Assembly: GCA_913062815.1 (NCBI GenBank)
Contig: CAJXWZ010000009.1
Location: forward strand, 109,371-173,370
DNA from: an uncultured Colwellia sp.
GTDB lineage: Bacteria; Pseudomonadota; Gammaproteobacteria; Enterobacterales; Alteromonadaceae
Length of the DNA stretch: 64,000 nucleotides
Direction of reading: 5' to 3'
In this document: piece after piece, positions 34,087 to 43,875 of the stretch
Layout of the letters: each line of letters begins with the position of its first letter
How positions within the stretch are numbered: position 1 is the first letter of the stretch
The notes under the pieces: generated by a model
The model's input: only the letters and a program-made list of their open reading frames with translations
Told to the model about the DNA's origin: nothing
Database searches by the model: none
Made by a program: the position numbers and the translations under genes

Positions 34087-37053
34087 TTATAAGGATGAAC
34101 CTTTATTACCTATAGGTTTACTTACCTCATCAAGTAAATAGAAGATAGATTGATACGGTATACCACCATGTTCGCTTAAGCCTATTTCACAACTTCTATT
34201 ATTACTATAGCCCTGCTGGCAATCCTTAGGTTTTTGTTTATTCAAATGCCTTAACGCATGTTTGTTTAGCTCGGGTTGAAAAAAGCCTTTGTCGCCAGCA
34301 AAAGCACAACAAGACACATCGGCAGGAATGGTTACCTGCTCAGCACAATGTTTAGCAACACTCACTAACTGCTTATCAATGCGTCCTCGCTTAGAGCTGC
34401 AGGTAACATGCAACAAAATGGGCTGCTTTTTTGGGGTAATCTCTAAACGAGTTAAGATAAACTGATTAATAAACTCTGCAGATTCATAGACTTTAATGCC
34501 ATTGCCCGTTTGACTATAGTCTTGCTGATTTAAATGTAGTGCACAAGAACTCGCATCCATCATTATCGGTAACCGTCCACTATCACTCACTTTCAGCAAA
34601 GTTTGGTAAGATTGAGACGACTTACTTTTGGCGTTTTTTTCATCTCCTTTGCTTGAAAAAGCCATACCGCAACACAATGATTGGCTTTGCTCAGGGACAA
34701 GCACATCAAAACCAGCTTTATTTAATACTGAAATAACCACTTGTGCTAATGACTTGTCATAATGACCTTCGTTAGGTGCAAATATTCTACCGGCACACGC
34801 CGGCATATAAACGACTGTGTTATTTTGTTTGCGTGGCTTTTCTTCTTCTGATATAGCTTCTAAAGAATCTATTGCTACCGGGACTGATGATTTAAACAAA
34901 CCCGTAGCTAGCCTCTTCTCTCCTTTAGGCCAACTTGAGAAATAAAGTGGCACACGAGAGCCTGAAAGTTTATTCATGACCTTAATGCCACTAGTGACAA
35001 TTTTATTACCTAAAATACGCTTACTTTTATCTACCAAACTTAACCCGGTGCTCGCTGCTCGCGTCACCGCGGAAAAGTTATTTGCACAAGTATTAGCAAT
35101 CATTTTTTTCATCGGCGATTGTTTAAAGCCCTCCTTTCGAAGTGCTTTAATGAAGTCCCCGGTATTAATTCCTACCGGACAATCCATACCACATAAACCG
35201 GTTGCTGCGCAGGAGTCTACCGCTAAATATTGGTAGTCATTGCTCAAGTCTTGATATTCTTGCTTAAGTCGATAAAGTTTATCACTAGTCTCAGTCGTCC
35301 CTTCATGCTGGCTGATAAGCTGTTTAAGTTGCACTATACGTCGCCATGCAGCTATTCTTTGCCTTGGCGTAAACGTGAGTCCTTGTGATGGACACACTGA
35401 CTCACAAAATCCGCATTCAATGCATTTATCAATAATATCATTTGCTATCGGCATTTCTTTTAGATGTTTGATGTGGGCTTTTTTATCATCATTGATAATT
35501 ACCCCAGGGTTGAGAATATTGTTTTTATCAAATAATGCTTTCAGCGTTTTCATTAACTTATAGGCATCTTTACCCCACTCAAGCTCAACAAAAGGCGCCA
35601 TGTTTCGGCCTGTGCCGTGTTCAGCTTTTAGTGAGCCTTTTAACTGTACTGCAACTAGATTTGCCACTTCAGTCATAAAGTCATCATAACGAGATATTTT
35701 TAACGGGGTATCAAACGCTTGAGTAAAGACGAAGTGTAAATTCCCCACCAATGCATGACCAAAAATAATCGCTTCAGGGTAACCGTATTTGTCAAATAAG
35801 TTTTGCAACTCAGTAATGCCTTTTGCAAGGTGGACTAAGGGAAAAGCGACATCTTCTATGATTACTGTCGTGCCCATTTCTCGCATGGCGCCCACGGCAG
35901 GAAAAGTTCCTTTGCGAATATCCCATAAAGCCTGATTACGCTCACTATCGCTATCAAAGTCTAACTGTGCACTAATGTTATCGGCGTATTGAGCGACTTG
36001 TGCACTGACAAGCGCAACCTTATCTGTTAATAAATTCGGCTCAGCTGCATGTACTTCGATCAAAAGCGCTATTGAGTCTGCAGCTAAAGATTCGATACCT
36101 TTAGGCATGATGCTATGTTCAGCCACACTAAGCAGTGCACGTTTATCCAGTAGTTCTAGGGCATCAACATCAAGCTGTGCTAATTTTTCCACAAGTTGAC
36201 AGGCAATACTGGCTTTATCGAAAATAAAGAAACCGGTAGTTTTATAGGGATTATCTGCCATAGTATGTAAGGTGATATCGGCCATAAATCCTAATGTGCC
36301 TTCAGAGCCTATCATTAGATGTTTAATAATATCTATTGGTTCACTGAAGTCTATCAGGGCATTTATACCGTAACCTGTGGTATTTTTTAAGCGATATTTA
36401 TGCTGAATTTTTTCTTTAAGGGCCGCATTGCAATGGACTTCTTTAGCAAGTGCCGTCAATTGTTTGGTCAAGTATTGGTGACTTAACAAAAACTCATCAC
36501 AGCTTTGCTGACAGGCGGTATTTAATTCAGTACCATCAGCAAAAATTATCGTCATATCACTAAGGGTATGATAACTATTTTGTTTAACTCCACAGCACAT
36601 GCCCGAAGCATTATTTGCCGCAATGCCACCTAGTTTACAACTATTAATTGACGCGGGATCTGGCCCAATCTTTCGAAGGTAAGGTTTAAGCAGTTGATTC
36701 GCTTTTGCACCAATAATACCTGGTTGCAGTGTTATTTTATCACCCTGTTCTAGTATATTATGACCCGTCCAGTTCTCTGTTAAAGTTATCAGTACTGAAT
36801 CAGTTACCGCCTGACCGGATAAACTGGTACCTGCTGCTCTGAAGGTGATAGCGACGTTATAACGGTTAGCCAATTCAAGCACAATTTTTAACTGCTGAGC
36901 ATTATCAATATTAAGAACTAACTTTGGCGTTAAACGATAAAAGCTGGCGTCAGTACCATAGGCGTAACGCTTGCTATATTCTGTTATCATTATCTCAGGA
37001 GGCAGGCTGTTAGCCACTGCTTGAGTGAATTGTTGAAATGATGCTGCTTGCAT
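34087..37053 (-). CDS. dld: FAD/Fe-S D-lactate dehydrogenase
   Basis: The 988-residue protein joins an FAD-binding oxidase domain (about 30-250, with FRAAGTSLSGQAV and GGIAANNASGM) to an FAD-oxidase C-terminal domain (about 260-520, KAEHGTGRN). A ferredoxin-type part follows (CIECGFCESVCPSQG and CAATGLCGMDCPVG), then a heterodisulfide-reductase-like CCG part (LCCGMAF, SCCAFAGDKG). This is the architecture of quinone-linked D-lactate dehydrogenases of marine gammaproteobacteria. It is the last gene of the MurNAc operon, 32 bp after namZ. MurQ releases D-lactate from MurNAc-6-phosphate, so the enzyme would use that product directly. A related 2-hydroxyacid is possible. Confidence 0.88.
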   Translation of the reverse strand: MQAASFQQFTQAVANSLPPEIMITEYSKRYAYGTDASFYRLTPKLVLNIDNAQQLKIVLELANRYNVAITFRAAGTSLSGQAVTDSVLITLTENWTGHNILEQGDKITLQPGIIGAKANQLLKPYLRKIGPDPASINSCKLGGIAANNASGMCCGVKQNSYHTLSDMTIIFADGTELNTACQQSCDEFLLSHQYLTKQLTALAKEVHCNAALKEKIQHKYRLKNTTGYGINALIDFSEPIDIIKHLMIGSEGTLGFMADITLHTMADNPYKTTGFFIFDKASIACQLVEKLAQLDVDALELLDKRALLSVAEHSIMPKGIESLAADSIALLIEVHAAEPNLLTDKVALVSAQVAQYADNISAQLDFDSDSERNQALWDIRKGTFPAVGAMREMGTTVIIEDVAFPLVHLAKGITELQNLFDKYGYPEAIIFGHALVGNLHFVFTQAFDTPLKISRYDDFMTEVANLVAVQLKGSLKAEHGTGRNMAPFVELEWGKDAYKLMKTLKALFDKNNILNPGVIINDDKKAHIKHLKEMPIANDIIDKCIECGFCESVCPSQGLTFTPRQRIAAWRRIVQLKQLISQHEGTTETSDKLYRLKQEYQDLSNDYQYLAVDSCAATGLCGMDCPVGINTGDFIKALRKEGFKQSPMKKMIANTCANNFSAVTRAASTGLSLVDKSKRILGNKIVTSGIKVMNKLSGSRVPLYFSSWPKGEKRLATGLFKSSVPVAIDSLEAISEEEKPRKQNNTVVYMPACAGRIFAPNEGHYDKSLAQVVISVLNKAGFDVLVPEQSQSLCCGMAFSSKGDEKNAKSKSSQSYQTLLKVSDSGRLPIMMDASSCALHLNQQDYSQTGNGIKVYESAEFINQFILTRLEITPKKQPILLHVTCSSKRGRIDKQLVSVAKHCAEQVTIPADVSCCAFAGDKGFFQPELNKHALRHLNKQKPKDCQQGYSNNRSCEIGLSEHGGIPYQSIFYLLDEVSKPIGNKGSSL

Positions 37054-37085
37054 TAGTTTATCTTACCAAAATGTATCTTCAGTCG

Positions 37086-38273
37086 TTAAAAGTACAATAA
37101 ATAGGGCTGACGTTGTTTTCTAAAATTGCCTAAGCCTTGTTGCCAAGAGTTTCTTATTTCATCTTCCGATAAGCCACTTTGTATTTGTTTTCTTAACTGA
37201 TCAGTACCGGCCAATTTATCCATAAACGCTGCACGAGTAAAAAACACCTGCTTATGTTGTTTAAACAAACTATGCCAAGCAATCAGATAAGATAAATCCA
37301 AACCTGAAGAAGTAATCTCACGTAAATCTTGCCCTTTAGCTTTTATGCCATTTAATTTTGGCGCGCTAGCTGCCCCCTTAATAGATCTTGGCGTAAAAGA
37401 AAATTCGCCAATAGAGTATTTGTCAAAACCGATAACTTGAAAAGGAAAGTCGGTACCTCGGCCAATACTAACAGGTGTTGACTCAAAAAAGCCTAACGAA
37501 GCATAATGTGCGATAGACGCATCATTGGGTAAGTTAGGACTAGGCTTCACTGGTAGGGAATAACTCATTTCACGTTGATAATTTTTAACAGGAATAACAG
37601 ATAAATCAGCCTGTTTTTCGATCCAACGCTCTCCATTTATCATTAAGGCCAACTCCCCTACGGTCATACCATGTAATAACGGAATTTCATGCATACCAAC
37701 AAACGACTGGAACTCGGTATTTAATATAGGTCCATCTACATAAGCACCATTGGGATTAGGCCTATCTAAGACAATAAAAGGTATATTATTACTAGCCGCT
37801 GCCGCCATCATATAATGCATTGAGCTGATATAAGTGTAATAGCGTACACCAACATCTTGAATATCAAAAAGCAACACATCAACTTCTTTGAGGATTTCAC
37901 TCGATGGTTTTTTATGTTTGCCGTAAATTGAATAAACTTTAACGCCTGTTTGACTGTCTAGACCCGAGGCTACTTTTTCACCTGCATCATGGTCACCTCT
38001 AAAGCCATGCTCTGGCGCGAAAATCACCTTTACTTTCACGCCTTTATTCAATAAGTAGTCTACTAGATGTTGTTGCCTAACCTTTGAGGTTTGATTAACA
38101 ATTAAACCAACGCGTTTGTTTTTAAGTAAAGGTAGATAATGTAAAGGTTGCTCTGCCCCAACAATTATTTCAGTGCTTTTAGTTTGCTCAGCTTTTGCCC
38201 AAGCAATACTAAAGCAGCAAAGCAATAAGCCAAACAAGACCGCTATTTTAGTCAATTTATAACTACTCATCAT
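37086..38273 (-). CDS. namZ: Exo-beta-N-acetylmuramidase, NamZ family (DUF1343)
   Basis: The 395-residue protein has a signal peptide (about 1-26) followed by one DUF1343/NamZ domain. Its landmarks are [37 protein letters not shown] and GRGTDFPFQ. NamZ releases MurNAc from the non-reducing end of glycan strands. It acts in periplasm or outside, providing free MurNAc for the symporter in the same operon. Its ATG overlaps the murQ stop (ATGA). Exported NamZ with NagZ is best known from Bacillus; here the pair occurs in a Gram-negative. Confidence 0.93.
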   Translation of the reverse strand: MMSSYKLTKIAVLFGLLLCCFSIAWAKAEQTKSTEIIVGAEQPLHYLPLLKNKRVGLIVNQTSKVRQQHLVDYLLNKGVKVKVIFAPEHGFRGDHDAGEKVASGLDSQTGVKVYSIYGKHKKPSSEILKEVDVLLFDIQDVGVRYYTYISSMHYMMAAAASNNIPFIVLDRPNPNGAYVDGPILNTEFQSFVGMHEIPLLHGMTVGELALMINGERWIEKQADLSVIPVKNYQREMSYSLPVKPSPNLPNDASIAHYASLGFFESTPVSIGRGTDFPFQVIGFDKYSIGEFSFTPRSIKGAASAPKLNGIKAKGQDLREITSSGLDLSYLIAWHSLFKQHKQVFFTRAAFMDKLAGTDQLRKQIQSGLSEDEIRNSWQQGLGNFRKQRQPYLLYF

Positions 38274-39226
38274 TGTTGCTTTTGATGTTGGTCAACTGCA
38301 GCACGTAGAAAACCGTCATTATTGGCTATTAACTGTTTCGCTTCTTTAATATCTACATTGGTTAGTATCATTAATATCGCCAGTTTTGCATTGTAACCTG
38401 ATTGCTCAAGCGCATCACGAGCAATATGATGCTGACAACCGGTAGCCTGCATTACGATACGACTTGCCCTTGCATAAAGCTTCTCATTGCTGGCATGTAC
38501 ATCTATCATCAGGTTTTTATAACTTTTACCTCGGCGGATCATACTCGCTGTCGTTAACATGTTTAAAATCAGCTTTTGTGCGGTGCCCGATTTCATTCTG
38601 GTAGAGCCAGTTAATGCTTCAGGCCCTACTTCTGCACATATTCCTACTTGCGCATTATCTAATATCGGCGCGCCAGGGTTACAAGTAACTGAGACGGTAA
38701 TGGCAGCTAAAGAATTAGCGTAATCTATTGCTGATATGACATAAGGCGTCCGGCCACTAGCCGCAATACCTACCAGTACATCCTTTTTACTAAATTTTAT
38801 TTTTTTGAGATCGTCAATGGCTAGGATCTCATTGTCTTCTGCCCCTTCCACTGCTTTGTATATTGCTCTGTCGCCTCCGGCTATTAACCCAATCACCATA
38901 TCATCAGTAACCGAAAATGTTGGCGGACATTCCACCGCATCTAAGATACCTAATCGCCCACTGGTGCCAGCTCCGATATAAATTAGTCGACCACCTTTTT
39001 TAAATGCTGCCGTGATGTAATCAACAGCCAAAGCTATTTGAGGAATGGCCTTTTCTACCGCTGAAGCAACCAGGTGATCTTGTTGGTTAATAAGCGTTAA
39101 CACTTCGACTGTCGGCAGCAGGTCAATTTCTAATGTGGCCGGATTTTGCCCCTCAGAAACCATAGATTCCAACGCTGTTATTAAGGCTTGTTCTTGGTCG
39201 AGAGTTTTTTTTGTGGTTATTGACAT
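38270..39226 (-). CDS. murQ: N-acetylmuramic acid 6-phosphate etherase
   Basis: The 318-residue SIS-domain enzyme has [24 protein letters not shown] phosphate-binding and catalytic segments (about residues 70-90). [20 protein letters not shown] and a C-terminal helical region follow. It cleaves the lactyl ether of MurNAc-6-phosphate, giving GlcNAc-6-phosphate and D-lactate. It overlaps the kinase gene by ten bases upstream and namZ by four downstream. Its two feeding routes, the kinase and AnmK, are both in the window. Confidence 0.97.
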   Translation of the reverse strand: MSITTKKTLDQEQALITALESMVSEGQNPATLEIDLLPTVEVLTLINQQDHLVASAVEKAIPQIALAVDYITAAFKKGGRLIYIGAGTSGRLGILDAVECPPTFSVTDDMVIGLIAGGDRAIYKAVEGAEDNEILAIDDLKKIKFSKKDVLVGIAASGRTPYVISAIDYANSLAAITVSVTCNPGAPILDNAQVGICAEVGPEALTGSTRMKSGTAQKLILNMLTTASMIRRGKSYKNLMIDVHASNEKLYARASRIVMQATGCQHHIARDALEQSGYNAKLAILMILTNVDIKEAKQLIANNDGFLRAAVDQHQKQQ

Positions 39227-40128
39227 ACTTTAATTTCCTGTTGCTCTGTTAATTGACGTTTTGCTAGTAAACAAGCGCCGTCAACCGAATTACCTTTTGC
39301 AGAAAGTAATTTATTTTGTAAGTTACCACTTAAATATGGCGCAGTAACTTCGGCTAACCCCCCCAATAAAATCAGAGGGAGAGAGGTAGAACCGAGTACT
39401 GTTTGTGCAAGTAACTCTACTTGTTTGATATGTTCATTAAAAATACGCTTAGCAACTGAACAGTCGTCTTTGAGCTGAGTCACTAAAGGCGCCAAATCGG
39501 CGTAGTCAACCACACTCGCTTGGCTTAACCAGTTTAGAATTTGGCCTCTATTATGTCCTAAGTATTCGCTAATTTTTATAGACAAACTAGAGTTAAAGTC
39601 ATTATTTTGATCGTACTCCCAGAGCATGGCTCGAACGGCTTGTTTACCAATGTAAACAGCGCCACCTTCATCGGCAATACTTGCTCCCCAGCCGCCAACT
39701 TGCTTCATGTGACCATGGCTATCTAATACCATTGCCACGGAACCTGTACCTAAGGCAAGACAAACAGCAGCTTTGCCATTATTGGCACCAAATAATGAAG
39801 TCACCGCATCTGTTGTTATCACTAACTGCTTTTCATCAAGTTTAAAATGTTGTTGTATGGATTGGATAAATTTTTGCCTAAGTTTATCGTTGCCAGCACC
39901 TGCTAACCCCATGGCTATATTCACATGTTTTGCTTGACTAGTAACAGAGTGCAATAACTCAGCCACTAAGTTTTTAACAGTAAACAATGCTTGCTCAAAG
40001 TTTTGACTTAAAGAGCCGCTCCCTGCTGTTCGCTCAATTAATATACTCTGCTCGCTAGACGCTATCGATATTAACCGAGCGATCGTTTTCGTTGCGCCAC
40101 CATCAATACCAATGTGATAGTTGATCAT
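39217..40128 (-). CDS. BadF/BadG-type sugar kinase, probable MurNAc kinase
   Basis: The 303-residue ASKHA-fold kinase has an N-terminal phosphate loop [21 protein letters not shown] and the conserved [14 protein letters not shown]-terminal [10 protein letters not shown] completes the ATP site. The family holds N-acetylglucosamine and MurNAc kinases. Its place between a symporter and murQ indicates MurNAc 6-phosphorylation after uptake, replacing the phosphotransferase system used by enterobacteria. GlcNAc kinase activity may be additional. It overlaps both neighbours, so translation is probably coupled. Confidence 0.88.
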   Translation of the reverse strand: MINYHIGIDGGATKTIARLISIASSEQSILIERTAGSGSLSQNFEQALFTVKNLVAELLHSVTSQAKHVNIAMGLAGAGNDKLRQKFIQSIQQHFKLDEKQLVITTDAVTSLFGANNGKAAVCLALGTGSVAMVLDSHGHMKQVGGWGASIADEGGAVYIGKQAVRAMLWEYDQNNDFNSSLSIKISEYLGHNRGQILNWLSQASVVDYADLAPLVTQLKDDCSVAKRIFNEHIKQVELLAQTVLGSTSLPLILLGGLAEVTAPYLSGNLQNKLLSAKGNSVDGACLLAKRQLTEQQEIKVCQ

Positions 40129-41717
40129 GCGTTTACGCCCTTTTCTATATTAACGTCATAAGCTGTTTGTTTTTTGCCTAAACAACAAACTACAAAGGCG
40201 CAAAAAGTACCAATACATAACTGCCAAGTGAAACCTATATTAATCTCTCCAAGCGAAGGGCTAATAGATTTAAGCACGTAAGGCTGCATGCTAAAAGTGA
40301 CCAAAACACCCACGATTAAAGATGCCAATACCGACTGTTTATTGCCACGGTTAGTGAATAAGGCGGTAAAATAGACCCCTAATAAACCGCTATAAGAAAA
40401 CACCATGACACTTAAGGCAAACGCCAACAAAGGCATTTGTGTATATCGTTGCCAGTAAAAACACAATATGGCCATAACCGCTAAAAATAACGCACTCAGC
40501 ATCATGCCGTACTGCCCAGCCTTAACAAAATGCTTATCATCATAGTGCTTGTTTAGTTTTGTAACAAAAGGACGATAAATATCTTGCACCATAACACTAG
40601 ACATAGAGTTAAGCCCTGAGTTTAATGTTGATAAAGCAGCAGCAATGACACCAACGGTTACTAACCCTCGTACTCCGGAAGGGATTTCATTTAAAATGTA
40701 ATACATAAAAATAGTAATTTTTTCACCATCAAAGTTTTGCACCACTTGGCTAGTTGTTGATATTTGCATCAAATCAGCACGTTGATAAAAAACATACAAT
40801 AAAAGACCAATAAATATAAACAAAGCCATCACGGGGATCACCAATACCACAGACCAAATCATCGCTTTCGCCCCTTCCTTGGAGTTTTTACAGGTAAGTA
40901 TTCTCTGGGTCATGTCTTGATCTAGGCCAAAAGCGGCAATATTTAATAATACAAAACCCGTAATTGAGGACCAAAAAGAAAATACCCCAGCAGAAGTAAA
41001 ATCTAGATTAAAATCAAACACCGTTAGTTTAGATATACTGCCATTATTTGGGTTTTCTAGCGCATGTATTATTTGCGACCAGTCTGCAGGTATGGCCTGC
41101 AAGAGAAAATAAACAACGCTAAGTGCCGCGCCAATATATACAACGCATTGTATTGCATCACTGTAGATAACTGAACGAATACCGCCGATCACAGAATAGG
41201 CTAGCCCAAGAACCGTTAAAATAACGACAGCTGAAATAACACTTTGCGCGGCAATATCGCCAAATAAGATCATAGCAACAGCAATAGCCGCCAAATAAAG
41301 TCTTGCGCCACTCGCAAAAACCCGGCCGAATAAATACATTATACCGGCTTGTTTTTTAGCACTTTCACCGAACCTTATTTCTAAAAATTCGTAAACCGTA
41401 GATACTTTATGTTGATAGAACTTGGGAATTAAAAAGACGGCAACAAATATAGCACCAATTAATGCACCAAGGTTACTGGCAAGATAGGTCATATTGCCTT
41501 GATAGCCCTGATCAGGGCCACCTAAAAATGTTGCGGCCGACTGAGAGGTCGCTAATACAGATATAGCAACAACCCAAATAGACATAGTATTACCGCCGAG
41601 GAAATACTCCTGGGTATTAGCAGACTTCTCTCGACTAAAATACCAACCGACAAAAGCTAGCACCGAAAAATACAGTCCAAAAACACTCCAGTCCAACCAT
41701 GTATATTGTGCATTCAT
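40125..41717 (-). CDS. Sodium:solute symporter, probable MurNAc importer
   Basis: The 530-residue inner-membrane protein of the SSS family has about thirteen helices. Its N-terminus reads WLDWSVFGLYFSVLAFVGW, with SREKSANTQEYFLGG in the first loop and AYSVIGGIRSVIYSD in the centre. This is the organisation of sialic-acid and sugar symporters. It heads the operon with kinase, murQ and namZ, so MurNAc or MurNAc-containing sugar is the expected cargo (inference from context). The stop overlaps the kinase start as ATGA. Confidence 0.9.
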   Translation of the reverse strand: MNAQYTWLDWSVFGLYFSVLAFVGWYFSREKSANTQEYFLGGNTMSIWVVAISVLATSQSAATFLGGPDQGYQGNMTYLASNLGALIGAIFVAVFLIPKFYQHKVSTVYEFLEIRFGESAKKQAGIMYLFGRVFASGARLYLAAIAVAMILFGDIAAQSVISAVVILTVLGLAYSVIGGIRSVIYSDAIQCVVYIGAALSVVYFLLQAIPADWSQIIHALENPNNGSISKLTVFDFNLDFTSAGVFSFWSSITGFVLLNIAAFGLDQDMTQRILTCKNSKEGAKAMIWSVVLVIPVMALFIFIGLLLYVFYQRADLMQISTTSQVVQNFDGEKITIFMYYILNEIPSGVRGLVTVGVIAAALSTLNSGLNSMSSVMVQDIYRPFVTKLNKHYDDKHFVKAGQYGMMLSALFLAVMAILCFYWQRYTQMPLLAFALSVMVFSYSGLLGVYFTALFTNRGNKQSVLASLIVGVLVTFSMQPYVLKSISPSLGEINIGFTWQLCIGTFCAFVVCCLGKKQTAYDVNIEKGVNA

Positions 41718-41790
41718 AATGATAAACCTGATTTAATAGCATTGTTAATTTCAGTTGATTTACATATTACTTCATGAGGTTTTTATCGAT

Positions 41791-41804
41791 ACCCTCAATA
41801 GGGT
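41791..41804. promoter_or_regulatory. Palindrome ACCCT-N4-AGGGT in the MurNAc divergent promoter
   Basis: It is a perfect five-base inverted repeat 73 bp upstream of the symporter start, in the 291-bp gap between the MurNAc operon and nagZ. It is a candidate operator, related to but one base shorter than the site at 34015. Confidence 0.4.
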
Positions 41805-41886
41805 TACAGCCAACAAATAAAGATATAACTGCAGTTTACCTTAACAGCCAAACTACTTAGAAAGAATGGCTATGTTATTACATGAC

Positions 41887-41905
41887 ACACCTACTTGAGG
41901 GGCGA
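41887..41905. promoter_or_regulatory. ACACCT...GAGGGGCGA site in the nagZ promoter
   Basis: It matches 16 of 19 positions of the sequence at 34014-34032. It lies about 100 bp upstream of nagZ. With the palindrome at 41791 it may form a second control system for the MurNAc genes. The regulator is unknown. Confidence 0.4.
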
Positions 41906-42008
41906 ATAAATATATAACTAGCTTAAAATGGTGTCATAACCGCGGTTCAGTATCACCAATGATTAAAACTTTTACCGTAAGTATATATATTTTACTCAGG
42001 AGAGACAC

Positions 42009-43865
42009 ATGAGCAAAGACCTTGTAATTAAGTGTCTGTTATTATTGACAGGCATAGCTAGTTTGAACGTAAAGGCGTTAACGATAGAGCAGCAAGTTGC
42101 TCAAAAGATAATGATAGATCTTCGTTATTTTTGCAATAAGCAAACCAATCAAGATCAGCCTTGTAAAAAGCCCTTGCTAATTTTACCGGATGAGCTAAAA
42201 GCGATGATCTCAGCCACCAATTTGGGCGGTATCATTCTATTTTCTGAAAATTTGCAAAATATAGAGCAAATTACAACACTGACCCATGATTTACAGTCAG
42301 CAGCGAAACAGTCTCGAGTCAAATCACCGCTACTTATATCAATAGATCAAGAAGGTGGTCGTGTCGTAAGGTTACCACGAAATCTGGCTACCTCTTTTAC
42401 TGGCAATATGTCTATTGGTGCAACATATGTTACCCATGGTGATACGTTTGCCACGCAGTCAGCAACAGTGATAGCCAAGGAGTTAACAGCCTTAGGTATT
42501 AACGTGAACCACGCTCCTGATATTGACGTTAATATTAACCCTGACAATCCCGTTATTAATGTGCGCTCTTTTGGTGAAGATCCAAACAAAGTCGCACACC
42601 TAGGCGCAGCACAGGTACGCGCATTTCAACAACACAACTTAGTGGCGACGCTAAAGCACTTCCCTGGTCATGGTGATACCAATGTAGACAGTCATACCGG
42701 CCTGCCACTGGTAAATCATGATTTAAACACAATATATAATAAAGACTTACTGCCTTTTAAACAAATTTTAGCGCAAACATCTCCGGGCATGATCATGACT
42801 GCTCACATTCAATATCCTGCATTGGATAAAACAACATTCACCGCCAAAAATGGCGATATAATGATTAAACCTGCCACCATGTCGCATAAAATACTGACAA
42901 CCTTACTTAGAGATGAGATGCATTATCAAGGTGTGGTGATAACAGATGCCTTAAATATGGCAGGGATCAGTGATTTTTTTACACCGACACAAGCTGTAAT
43001 CAATACCTTCAAAGCAGGTGCTGATATTGCGCTCATGCCTATTCAAATCAGGAGCTCCGATGATGTCGTTAAATTAGAGCAACTTATTAAAGACGTTGCT
43101 AATGCAGTTAAATCAGGGGAGATTGATTACCTTGCATTCTCACAATCAGTAACAAGAATTGCAACGCTAAAAACTAACTTCAGTTTATCTGATGCATTTA
43201 ATACTAAGCTTGAAACTTTACAGGTTAAAGCCAAAGAAACTTTAGCAAACCCTGTACATTTAAAAATAGAAAAAAAATTAGCACAAAGTGCCATTACCTT
43301 AATAAAAAACCGCTCCGCTACTTTACCGATAACAGCAGACAAAAATAAAAAAATCCACTTGATAATGCCCGACCAAAACAAATGTGTAGCGTTTAGCTAT
43401 TTTCTAAGCAATCAAGGGGAAAACAATATTACCGTTACTTGCACTAGCTTAATTGGACTAAACGAAAAACGAGCAAAGGCTAATATATTAAATGCTGATA
43501 TCATTATTTCAGCAAATATTTCCCCTAAACAGAGTGTTGTTGAAATTGGCGGCATGGATGATATCGAACAAGTAATGATTCACCAAAACTCAGCCTTAGC
43601 GAGTAACCAATTAGAAAAATTTATGATACTTGCCAAGACAGCCAACAAACCAAGTATATTTATCAGCTTACGTGCACCCTATGATGTAGCACGTTTTGGC
43701 GTTTATGCTGACGCTGTCTTAGCAAGTTACGCATACAACGTCAATATTTCTGATGATGGTAAAACTATCACCAGTGCTGCATTTTCTGCATTAGCTCATG
43801 CTCTTTTGGGAAAACACGATATCACCGGTCAGTTACCTGTAACTATTCTGCAACCATCTGAATGA
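42009..43865 (+). CDS. nagZ: Exported beta-N-acetylhexosaminidase, GH3 NagZ type, two-domain
   Basis: The 618-residue protein has a signal peptide (about 1-23) and a GH3 barrel. It carries the NagZ loop KHFPGHGDTNVDSH at 216-229 and nucleophile Asp313 in VITDALNM. A C-terminal alpha/beta domain follows (about 400-618). The usual gammaproteobacterial NagZ is cytoplasmic and about 340 residues. This longer, exported form resembles the Bacillus enzyme that works with NamZ. It would remove terminal GlcNAc from glycan strands or muropeptides outside the cytoplasm. AGGAG precedes the ATG. It is divergent from the MurNAc operon. Confidence 0.94.
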   Translation: MSKDLVIKCLLLLTGIASLNVKALTIEQQVAQKIMIDLRYFCNKQTNQDQPCKKPLLILPDELKAMISATNLGGIILFSENLQNIEQITTLTHDLQSAAKQSRVKSPLLISIDQEGGRVVRLPRNLATSFTGNMSIGATYVTHGDTFATQSATVIAKELTALGINVNHAPDIDVNINPDNPVINVRSFGEDPNKVAHLGAAQVRAFQQHNLVATLKHFPGHGDTNVDSHTGLPLVNHDLNTIYNKDLLPFKQILAQTSPGMIMTAHIQYPALDKTTFTAKNGDIMIKPATMSHKILTTLLRDEMHYQGVVITDALNMAGISDFFTPTQAVINTFKAGADIALMPIQIRSSDDVVKLEQLIKDVANAVKSGEIDYLAFSQSVTRIATLKTNFSLSDAFNTKLETLQVKAKETLANPVHLKIEKKLAQSAITLIKNRSATLPITADKNKKIHLIMPDQNKCVAFSYFLSNQGENNITVTCTSLIGLNEKRAKANILNADIIISANISPKQSVVEIGGMDDIEQVMIHQNSALASNQLEKFMILAKTANKPSIFISLRAPYDVARFGVYADAVLASYAYNVNISDDGKTITSAAFSALAHALLGKHDITGQLPVTILQPSE

Positions 43866-43875
43866 GTAAACTAGT

